Assembly (NCBI GenBank): GCA_030538115.1
Contig: JAUNUP010000055.1
Span: 1,593 to 14,373 of the forward strand
DNA length: 12,781 nucleotides
Source of the DNA: Dermatophilus congolensis
GTDB taxonomy: Bacteria; Actinomycetota; Actinomycetes; Actinomycetales; Dermatophilaceae
Direction: 5' to 3'
The notes beneath the pieces are model-generated. The model did no database searches, was not told the origin of the DNA, and was given only the letters and a program-made list of their open reading frames with translations. Position numbers and translations under genes: made by a program. This document shows positions 7,780 through 12,781 of the stretch, piece by piece. The stretch's first letter is position 1, and every line of letters starts with the position of its first letter.

Positions 7780-9111
7780 TCAGATGAATGGGCGGCCCAG
7801 GGCTCGGTAGACCCAACCGGCCTTCTGCCAGACCGCGGGGTCGAGGGCGTTGCGGCCGTCGATGATGTTGGGGCGCTCGACGACCTCGCGCAGGGCGACC
7901 GGGTCGAGATCGCGGAATTCCGACCACTCCGTCAGGTGCAGCACGACGTGGGCGCCGCGGATGGCCTCTTCGGCGGAGTCGGCGTAGGTGAGCTCGGGGG
8001 CCACCTTGCGGGCGTTGTCCATGGCCTTGGGGTCGAAGACGCGCACGGTGGCGAAGTCGGCCTGGATCGCGCGGGCCACATCGAGGGCCGGCGAGTCGCG
8101 CACGTCGTCGGAGTTGGGCTTGAACGCGGCGCCGAGCACGGCGACGGTGCGGGTGCGCAGGGTGCCGCCGCAGGCCTGGCGGGCCAGGTCGACCATGCGG
8201 GTGCGACGACGGTTGTTGATCTCGTCGACCTCGCGCAGGAACGTCAACGCCTGGTCGGCGCCGAGCTCCCCGGCGCGGGCCATGAACGCGCGGATGTCCT
8301 TGGGCAGGCAGCCGCCGCCGAATCCGACTCCGGCGCGCAGGAACTTGGGGCCGATGCGGTCGTCGAGGCCGATCGCCTCCGCGAGGCGCACCACGTCGCC
8401 TCCGGCCGACTCGCACACCTCGGACATGGCGTTGATGAACGAGATCTTCGTGGCGAGGAACGCGTTGGCCGAGATCTTCACCAGTTCGGCGGTGGAGAAG
8501 TCGACCACGAGGCGCGGGATGCCGCTCTCGAGGGGCACGCGGTAGACCTCGTCCATGAGGTCGACGTCGCGCTGTGCGTCGGGGCCGTCGACTCCGTAGA
8601 CGAAACGGTTGGGGGTGAGGGTGTCTTCAATGCCGAAGCCCTCGCGCAGGAACTCCGGGTTCCAGGCCAGGCGCACCTTGTCGCCGGCGGGGGCGAGCTT
8701 CTGCACCCGGTCGCGGAGCTGGAACGCCGTGCCGACCGGAACGGTGGACTTGCCGACGATGAGGGTCTCGCCGTGCAGGTACGGGGCCAGCGACTCGACC
8801 GACGCGTACACGTACGACGTGTCGGCCGCGTTCTCGCCCTTGCGCTGGGGGGTGCCGACGCAGATGAAGTGCACGTCGGCGTCGGCGGCCAGGGAGTAGT
8901 CGGTGGTGAAGACGAGCCGCCCGGTGGGCAGCACCTCCGCCAGCAACTCCTCGAGACCCGGCTCGTAGATCGACGGCTTGCCTTGAGCGAGGGAGGCGAC
9001 CTTGGCCTCGTCGACGTCGATAGCGACGACCTCATGACCCAACTGCGCCATGCATGCCGCATGCACTGCGCCCAGGTACCCAGCACCGATGACAGACATT
9101 TTCAAAGCCAC
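7780..9111 (-). CDS. ugd: UDP-glucose 6-dehydrogenase (UDP-glucose/GDP-mannose dehydrogenase family)
   Basis: Oxidises UDP-glucose to UDP-glucuronate with two NAD+ in the cytosol, supplying precursor for surface polysaccharides. With a GTG start at 9111 it has 443 residues, the normal family length. The NAD-binding loop GAGYLG is at residues 9-14. NPEFLREG, the helix ELVKISANAFLATKISFIN and the active-site segment GVGFGGGCLPKD with nucleophile Cys268 follow in order. The C-terminal UDP-binding part has VLGAAFKPNSDDVRDSPA, GAHVVLHLTEW and IIDGRNALD. The GTG is preferred because GGTGG stands five bases upstream and the translation VALKMSVIGAGYLG fits the family; the ATG at 9099 has no ribosome binding site. 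A GDP-mannose-specific relative is the main alternative. It ends in a strong terminator at 7724-7759 and is divergent from the RDD gene. No glycosyltransferase is adjacent. Confidence 0.94.
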   Translation of the reverse strand: MALKMSVIGAGYLGAVHAACMAQLGHEVVAIDVDEAKVASLAQGKPSIYEPGLEELLAEVLPTGRLVFTTDYSLAADADVHFICVGTPQRKGENAADTSYVYASVESLAPYLHGETLIVGKSTVPVGTAFQLRDRVQKLAPAGDKVRLAWNPEFLREGFGIEDTLTPNRFVYGVDGPDAQRDVDLMDEVYRVPLESGIPRLVVDFSTAELVKISANAFLATKISFINAMSEVCESAGGDVVRLAEAIGLDDRIGPKFLRAGVGFGGGCLPKDIRAFMARAGELGADQALTFLREVDEINNRRRTRMVDLARQACGGTLRTRTVAVLGAAFKPNSDDVRDSPALDVARAIQADFATVRVFDPKAMDNARKVAPELTYADSAEEAIRGAHVVLHLTEWSEFRDLDPVALREVVERPNIIDGRNALDPAVWQKAGWVYRALGRPFI

Positions 9112-9276
9112 GCTTGCCACCGTAGCGCGGAGAAATGAAGGAGTTCTTACTCCACGCAGCATTGGGCCGCGCCAGGGTCGATCGTTTACCGAATCCTTGC
9201 GTGCGGCAGGCTGTTTGATCGAATGGTGTGACAGTCTGGCCGGCGAGACGCGTCGGTGTATGAGAGAGGGGGAGTC
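9112..9276. promoter_or_regulatory. Divergent promoter region between ugd and the RDD gene
   Basis: These 165 bases must contain the start signals for both genes unless transcription comes from elsewhere. The only symmetric element I see is GGAGT-TCTT-ACTCC (9140-9153), 28 bases upstream of the ugd GTG, which could be an operator or a leader hairpin. No confident -10/-35 pair was found in either direction. Confidence 0.35.
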
Positions 9277-10044
9277 GTGCCGGTACCCGTGGACGATGCG
9301 GCCGGTAACGACCCCTTGAGCTTTCCCGCCCTGCGCGGAGTGGCGCCGGCCGGGCTGGCCCTGCGCGTGCTGGCGCGGGCGGCGGATGCGGCGACGGCGT
9401 TCTGCTGGTGGGCGCTCGCGACCTCCGGTACGCCGGGCGCGGTGGCCGCGGGGGCGGTGTTCGTGCTGGCGACGGCGCTGATGCTGGGGCGGGCGCAGAC
9501 TCCGGGGGAGGCGCTGGTCGGTCTCGTGGCCCTCGATGTGGAGACGGGGCAGCCGGCTCCGGGGGCGGCGTTCGTGAAGGTGCTGCTGCAGCTGGTGCTC
9601 GTGGTGGCGACCCTGGGGCTGGGCCTGCTCGCGCTGCTGTGGACGACGCGAGGCCCGTTGCGCCGCAACCTCGCCGACCGGGCGACGGGCGTGGTGGTGG
9701 TGTCGCTGCGGGCCGACGCCTCGGATGATTTAGATGGCTCGGCCGGCGAGGGGGAGGCGACCGGCTGGGTCTCGGCGGTGGGCCGGGCGCGGTGGGAGGG
9801 GCCGGCGCTGGAGTTGCCGACGGACGCCTCCGGCCGCGCGGTGCAGGCACAACTGCAGGTGACGGAGTCGGGCATCAAGGTGAGGGCGGGCACGGAGCGG
9901 GTGCTGATCCGCTCCGAGGGCGGAACGGAGACCTGGCTGACCCCAGGCGACGGAGCAGTGGCGCCCCCGGGGGCAACGATCACGTGCGGCGGGGTGGACC
10001 TGACGGTGGCGCAGGCGCGGGAGCGAGCCCGAGAGGCGGGCTGA
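9277..10044 (+). CDS. RDD family membrane protein with soluble C-terminal region
   Basis: 255 residues from the GTG at 9277, chosen because AGGGGGAG (9267-9274) precedes it; a GTG at 9256 would add seven residues. The N-terminal half fits the RDD family: LRVLARAADAATAFCWW with Arg34 and Asp37, and the closing RRNLADRATGVVVV with Asp134-Arg135. Hydrophobic helices are predicted at about 36-50, 54-71 and 100-121. Residues about 139-255 are a soluble tail with alternating beta-like sequence (VQAQLQVTESGIKVRAGTE, VLIRSEGG, AVAPPGATITCGGVDLTV), which might be a degenerate FHA-like or other beta domain; I cannot place it. RDD proteins are integral membrane proteins of mostly unknown function, some proposed as transporters. 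It is divergent from ugd and convergent with the first Uma2 gene. Confidence 0.8.
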   Translation: MPVPVDDAAGNDPLSFPALRGVAPAGLALRVLARAADAATAFCWWALATSGTPGAVAAGAVFVLATALMLGRAQTPGEALVGLVALDVETGQPAPGAAFVKVLLQLVLVVATLGLGLLALLWTTRGPLRRNLADRATGVVVVSLRADASDDLDGSAGEGEATGWVSAVGRARWEGPALELPTDASGRAVQAQLQVTESGIKVRAGTERVLIRSEGGTETWLTPGDGAVAPPGATITCGGVDLTVAQARERAREAG

Positions 10045-10056
10045 GGGTCGACGCGT

Positions 10057-10326
10057 GGTCACCGGTACCGCGGTGGTGGTTCTCACGTTCCCGGCGAATC
10101 TCGCCTTCGAGCGGGCTCGCCTCGACCGCGGTACACAAAGGTGGCGCCAGATCCTCCGCCTCGCGTTGCTCCCGCGTCACAGGGGCAGGGCCTGTTCCTG
10201 CGCCTCGCGGCGCCGGCTCCGTGCGGAAGGAGTGCGCGACCCCTGTTATGTGCCGCGGTAGAGGTTCGTGCAGGTTTCGCGAGGTCGTGCGGCGAGGTGC
10301 CCAATGCCACCGCGGTACTGGTGACC
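10057..10326. repeat. 270-bp long inverted repeat between RDD and Uma2 copy 1
   Basis: Three pairs of inverted segments share a centre at about 10192. The outermost 20 bases (10057-10076, containing GGTACCGCGGTGG) match the complement of 10307-10326 with one mismatch. The second pair, 10120-10141 and 10242-10264 (core ACCGCGG), matches with a few mismatches and one gap. GCAGG (10185-10189) and CCTGC (10197-10201) form the central stem. Between these the arms show weaker similarity. There is no ORF with a plausible product. It fills almost the whole 304-base gap between convergent genes. Size and ends would suit a MITE-like element, but no target duplication is visible. A double terminator is the alternative. 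Confidence 0.75.
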
Positions 10327-10348
10327 GGCGCGCACGCCGAGGCGTGGT

Positions 10349-10912
10349 TCAGCGCAACAGATCGGCCGCAGAGAGCGCTACGTCGGTGCCGTCGATCGTG
10401 AGGGTCACGTCGTCGGCGGTGACGGCGGTGCGGTAGTCGCCTCCGTCGGGGTCGGTGAGCAGGGTGAGCCGCTCCCCGACGGGCGCGTGCCTGTCGATGA
10501 CGAGGTACGCGGGGATCCCAGCGGTGGCGTATTCACGGCGTTTGGTCAAGAGGTCGGTGCTGCGGTTGCTGGGGGAGACGATCTCGCAGACGAATACGGC
10601 GTCGCAGGCGTGTACGAATCGGTGGTGTGTGGCGTGGCTGCGGGCGACGGTCAGGTCGGGCCTGCGCACGGTGGGCGGTGGGTCGTCGTGCAGTGCCAGA
10701 TCTGCGCCTTGGAGGTAGCACCAGCGGTCGCGGCCGAGGATTCCTCGGAGTAGGTAACCGAGTTCTGCGGCGATGTCGAGGTTGGCGGCGTGCTCGCTCG
10801 GTGCCATCTCGGGGACGCCGCGGACGAGCTCCCAGCGTTCGGTTTCGGGACGGGCGGCGGTGAACGCCTCCCACTCATCGAGGGATAGCGGGCGCGTGGT
10901 CACGGTGGTCAT
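10349..10912 (-). CDS. Uma2 (DUF820) family nuclease-like protein, copy 1
   Basis: 187 residues from the ATG at 10912, preceded by GAGGAGGAG. It is a PD-(D/E)XK fold protein of the Uma2 family: RRPDLTV with Asp86, FVCEIVSPSNRSTD with Glu110, then KRREY with Lys124, and AGIPAYLVIDRH. In this family the lysine is displaced onto the following helix, as seen here, so the acidic and basic site residues are present. The biological role is not established; Uma2 proteins occur in many paralogous copies in some genomes. The last 64 residues match copy 3 at 55 and copy 2 at 54 positions (hand count), and residues 1-45 match copy 3 well, while residues about 46-109 diverge strongly. It has its own promoter (listed) and is convergent with the RDD gene. 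Confidence 0.88.
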   Translation of the reverse strand: MTTVTTRPLSLDEWEAFTAARPETERWELVRGVPEMAPSEHAANLDIAAELGYLLRGILGRDRWCYLQGADLALHDDPPPTVRRPDLTVARSHATHHRFVHACDAVFVCEIVSPSNRSTDLLTKRREYATAGIPAYLVIDRHAPVGERLTLLTDPDGGDYRTAVTADDVTLTIDGTDVALSAADLLR

Positions 10913-10913
10913 A

Positions 10914-11029
10914 CGGCTCCTCCTCTCGAGGTGTCCATTCTGCGGGGGCGATCCCGACATTGGCGAGCCTAGGTGGAGAAGTCGCTGGTCGCAGTGGCCG
11001 CAGCGGTGGCCTGTGGATGACGACGGGCC
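10914..11029. repeat. Upstream segment shared with Uma2 copy 3 (copy A)
   Basis: This 116-bp non-coding segment aligns without gaps to 12611-12726, about 95 of 116 positions identical by hand count. It includes the ribosome binding site, the leader and the putative promoter. The first 55 or so bases are also present upstream of copy 2 (11670-11725) with one gap. The Uma2 duplication therefore carried its control region. Confidence 0.8.
10966..10994 (-). promoter_or_regulatory. Promoter of Uma2 copy 1
   Basis: On the minus strand CTGCGA (10989-10994) and TAGGCT (10966-10971) are 17 bases apart, an actinobacterial -35/-10 layout, ending 53 bases before the ATG. The same arrangement recurs upstream of copy 3 with both boxes conserved and the spacer diverged, which is what a working promoter would show. 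Confidence 0.5.
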
Positions 11030-11086
11030 TGGTGCGGGGTTGTGGATGAACCCTCGGGTGACCGGCTGGCACGCCGAGTCACAGGC

Positions 11087-11668
11087 TCAGCGCAACAGGT
11101 CGGCCGCAGAAACCGCCACGTCGGTGCCGTCGATGGTGAGGGTGACTTCGTCGGCGGTGACGGCGGTTTGGTAGTTGCCGTCGGTGGGGTCGGTGAGCAG
11201 GGTGAACCGCTCTCCGGTGGGGGCGTGCCTGTCGATGACGAGGTACACGGGGATCCCGGCTCGCGCGTATTCGCGGCGTTTGGTGCCCAGGTCGGTGTCG
11301 CGGGTCGACGGGGAGAGCACTTCGACGACGAGCGCCACCTGGTCGGGGCTGGCGTACCGGTCGTGGCCTGAGACGCCGTCGCGCAAGATGACCAGGTCGG
11401 GTGAAAGGGCCGTGGCGGGGCTGCACTGCTGCGTGACAAGTCCTGCGTCGATGAGCACCCGGCGATCAGGCTCGAGAACGCGCAGGAGACGGGCAAACAG
11501 GTTCGCCGCGATGGTGCGGTTGAAGTTGTGTTCGGGAGGTGTCACTACAGGAGTGCCGCTGATGAGTTGCCAACGGCGCTCACTCTGTTCGGCGAAGTGC
11601 AGAAAATCATCGAGGTTCATGGCTGCCGGCGGCGGTACCTCGGCGGTGCGGGCGGCTGCGGTGCTCAT
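11087..11668 (-). CDS. Uma2 (DUF820) family nuclease-like protein, copy 2
   Basis: 193 residues from the ATG at 11668, preceded by GAGGAGGAG at the same spacing as in the other copies. The open frame extends further upstream, but that part has no ribosome binding site and runs into the palindrome region. Site residues are Asp91 (SPDLVIL), Glu116 (LVVEVLSPS) and Lys130 (KRREY). The 64-residue C-terminal part is nearly that of copies 1 and 3, but the N-terminal 120 residues are the most divergent of the three, with an extra Pro/Ala-rich start. The shared upstream segment breaks off about 55 bases before the ATG, so the promoter boxes of copies 1 and 3 are missing here; expression may differ or depend on read-through from copy 3. 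The gap to copy 1 is 174 bases. Confidence 0.88.
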   Translation of the reverse strand: MSTAAARTAEVPPPAAMNLDDFLHFAEQSERRWQLISGTPVVTPPEHNFNRTIAANLFARLLRVLEPDRRVLIDAGLVTQQCSPATALSPDLVILRDGVSGHDRYASPDQVALVVEVLSPSTRDTDLGTKRREYARAGIPVYLVIDRHAPTGERFTLLTDPTDGNYQTAVTADEVTLTIDGTDVAVSAADLLR

Positions 11669-11782
11669 GCGGCTCCTCCTCTCGGGGTTCCAGTGTGCCG
11701 GGCGGGTCCCGGTGTTGGCGAGCGTGCTTACTCGGATGCGGGCGTCGGCCAACTCGTCTCCGTGGGAGCCGGCTTCGCCGGC

Positions 11783-11838
11783 GTTCCGTGGCACATGTTT
11801 CTCAATCACGTCGCGTACCAGCACCTGTGCCACGGAAC
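11783..11838. repeat. 56-bp palindromic element, copy 1
   Basis: GTTCCGTGGCACA (11783-11795) is the exact complement of 11826-11838, with a 30-base loop. It lies 115 bases upstream of the Uma2 copy 2 start. Confidence 0.85.
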
Positions 11839-11843
11839 AATCC

Positions 11844-11881
11844 CCGGTTGCGACATCACGCTGCCCGGTTGTGGCATCGCG
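11844..11881. repeat. Imperfect direct repeat, 17 bases, period 21
   Basis: 11844-11860 and 11865-11881 agree at 14 of 17 positions, both starting CCGGTTG and containing CATC. They lie just inside the first palindrome. Repeated short boxes next to terminal repeats can be transposase binding sites, but this is inference. Confidence 0.55.
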
Positions 11882-11946
11882 TGACCCTCGCCTACCCCAG
11901 GTTTCTCGGATTGGGGGCGTTCGTCACGGGGCGTGACCGGGGGAGT

Positions 11947-12002
11947 GTCCCATGGCACTTTTGCTGATAGGTGGGCTAAATGAAAAATGTGTGCCATGGG
12001 AC
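11947..12002. repeat. 56-bp palindromic element, copy 2
   Basis: GTCCCATGGCAC (11947-11958) is the exact complement of 11991-12002. The loop is 32 bases and AT-rich. Total length equals copy 1. Compared with copy 1, two arm positions differ and both partners have changed together, keeping the pairing. It lies 38 bases past the stop codon of Uma2 copy 3, so on the minus strand it could also act as its terminator. Confidence 0.85.
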
Positions 12003-12040
12003 CGGGCGCGTAGCGGCCGACAGAGGTCGGGGCTCGAGAC

Positions 12041-12607
12041 CTATCGCAGCAGGTCGAGCGCGGAGACCGCCACGGCTGTGCCATCGATGGTGAGCGTCAC
12101 GTCATCGGCGGTGACGGAGGTGCGGTAGTCGTCTCCGGTGGGGGCGGTGAGCAGGGTGAGCCGCTCTCCTGCGGGGGCGTGCCTGTCGATGACGAGGTAC
12201 GCGGGGATGCCGGCGCGGGCGTATTCGCGGCGCTTGTCGATGACATCGGTGCGGCGGTTTCCGGGGGAGACGACCTCGACGACGAGGGCTACCTCGCCCG
12301 CTCGCACGTAGTGGCTAACCACGGGGATGTCGGTGTGCAGCACCAGAAGGTCGGGATGCCTGACGGTGTCTTCTCCCCGGACGGGCAGGTGTAGGCCCGC
12401 GCCGGTGAGGTATTCGCGGTTCCAGCCGAAGGTGTCGACGAGCAGGCGAACCAGGTGCATGGCTGCGGAGTGGTTGGCGGCATGCTCGTTCGGGGCCATG
12501 ACGGGGACGCCGCGGACGAGGTCCCAGTGCTCGGTCTCGGGGCGGGTGGCGACGAATGCCTCCCAGGCATCGAGTGATTGCAGAGGCCGTGTGGCGGCGC
12601 TTGTCAT
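12041..12607 (-). CDS. Uma2 (DUF820) family nuclease-like protein, copy 3
   Basis: 188 residues from the ATG at 12607, with GAGGAGGAG upstream as in copies 1 and 2. Site residues are Asp86 (RHPDLLVL), Glu111 (LVVEVVSP) and Lys125 (KRREY), followed by AGIPAYLVIDRH. N-terminal residues 1-45 are close to copy 1 (RPETE.W.LVRGVP.MAP.EHAAN), the middle is different, and the last 64 residues are again close to both others. It is the first gene of the array in the direction of transcription and has a complete putative promoter. It ends in TAG where copies 1 and 2 end in TGA. As for its relatives, nuclease fold is well supported and the cellular target unknown. Confidence 0.88.
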   Translation of the reverse strand: MTSAATRPLQSLDAWEAFVATRPETEHWDLVRGVPVMAPNEHAANHSAAMHLVRLLVDTFGWNREYLTGAGLHLPVRGEDTVRHPDLLVLHTDIPVVSHYVRAGEVALVVEVVSPGNRRTDVIDKRREYARAGIPAYLVIDRHAPAGERLTLLTAPTGDDYRTSVTADDVTLTIDGTAVAVSALDLLR

Positions 12608-12610
12608 GTG

Positions 12611-12726
12611 CGGCTCCTCCTCTCGGGGTGTCCATTCTGCCGGGACGATCCTGGCGTTGGCGAGCGTAGGCAGCGAAAGGGCTGGTCGCACTGACCGCAG
12701 TGGCGCCCTGTGGATGACGCACGGCC
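12611..12726. repeat. Upstream segment shared with Uma2 copy 1 (copy B)
   Basis: Partner of 10914-11029; the alignment needs no gap. The most divergent ten bases (12671-12680) fall in the spacer of the putative promoter, while the flanking blocks CTCGCCAA and TGCGACCAGC (minus strand) are kept. Confidence 0.8.
12663..12691 (-). promoter_or_regulatory. Promoter of Uma2 copy 3
   Basis: On the minus strand GTGCGA (12686-12691) and TACGCT (12663-12668) are 17 bases apart. Position relative to the ATG and box sequences match those before copy 1, which is the main support. Confidence 0.5.
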
Positions 12727-12769
12727 GGAGGTGTCAGATGGTCTGTGTAAGCGGAGGGTCTCCAACCTG

Positions 12770-12775
12770 AAGGAG
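12770..12775 (+). promoter_or_regulatory. Possible ribosome binding site of a gene starting beyond the window
   Basis: AAGGAG lies six bases from the window end on the plus strand, so a start codon could follow immediately outside. Nothing else supports it. Confidence 0.2.
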
Positions 12776-12781
12776 ATTGAC

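Larger units (their letters stand above)
11783..12002. mobile_element. Candidate MITE-like 220-bp element with palindromic inverted ends
   Basis: The two 56-bp palindromes at the ends are inverted copies of each other. Aligned without gaps, copy 1 and the complement of copy 2 agree at about 38 of 56 positions, including CAGCA and TTT blocks outside the arms. An element with related inverted ends and no transposase fits a non-autonomous or decayed insertion element; relation to IS21 or IS481 ends is only an impression. No target-site duplication is evident, which weighs against a recent insertion. Confidence 0.4.
11669..12040. other. Intergenic region between Uma2 copies 2 and 3, repeat-rich
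   Basis: These 372 bases hold, from left to right, the truncated shared leader (to about 11725), a tight stem CCGGC-TTC-GCCGG (11769-11781), a 56-bp palindrome (11783-11838), a 21-base-period direct repeat (11844-11881), a 15-bp stem GTCACG-GGG-CGTGAC (11923-11937) and a second 56-bp palindrome (11947-12002). No coding frame is convincing. Confidence 0.7.

Noticed and set aside
7573..9138. 521-residue plus-strand open frame opposite ugd
   Set aside because: Antisense shadow typical of GC-rich genes; composition dominated by Val/Gly/Glu/Arg repeats and no domain, while the minus strand has a complete family match.
11669..11833. N-terminal extension of Uma2 copy 2 to the ATG at 11833
   Set aside because: The extension lies in the conserved leader and the palindromic element; the GAGGAGGAG site common to all copies points to the ATG at 11668.
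11923..11937. GTCACG-GGG-CGTGAC as a terminator
   Set aside because: Only six base pairs, far from any stop codon and with no T-rich tail; kept only as part of the repeat-rich region.
11783..12002. CRISPR-like repeat organisation
   Set aside because: The repeats are two inverted palindromes and one short direct repeat, not regularly spaced identical repeats with unique spacers.

Overview
The window looks like chromosome of a high-GC actinobacterium. Most genes end codons in G or C, GTG starts are used, and the PurK/PurE pair, the DUF6636-type lipoprotein and the Abhydrolase_10-type secreted hydrolase are all of actinobacterial flavour. I lean towards Micrococcales, but the sequence does not fix the genus.

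Layout: 131-1985 (+) is the purine pair purK-purE. 2259-3788 (+) encodes a secreted modular beta-rich protein with two copies of an 87-residue module, a fibronectin III-like part and a carbohydrate-binding-like C-terminus. 3789-4381 has no gene; it carries a 100-bp near-perfect hairpin, a 16-bp palindrome and a terminator-like stem. 4382-7117 (-) is a run of three exported products: in transcription order a 70-residue secreted peptide, a secreted alpha/beta hydrolase (PF20091 type) and a DUF6636-type lipoprotein. 7118-7779 has no gene and includes an AT-rich, repeat-containing stretch upstream of the peptide gene and a strong terminator. 7780-9111 (-) is a UDP-glucose 6-dehydrogenase, divergent from an RDD-family membrane protein at 9277-10044 (+).

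The right end (10045-12781) is accessory in character. Three tandem minus-strand Uma2 (DUF820) family PD-(D/E)XK nuclease-like genes show conserved ends around a divergent middle. Two of them share a 116-bp upstream segment with a matching promoter. The array is interleaved with palindromic elements: a 270-bp long inverted repeat beside Uma2 copy 1, and between copies 2 and 3 a 220-bp element whose 56-bp ends are inverted relatives of each other and are each themselves a palindrome with compensatory arm changes.

How the parts fit: purK and purE catalyse successive steps of IMP synthesis. The central genes probably serve the cell surface (exported hydrolase, lipoprotein, adhesin-like protein, UDP-glucuronate supply). 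The Uma2 array with its palindromic repeats is the least explained part and the best candidate for something new. No tRNA, rRNA, CRISPR array or intact transposase was seen.
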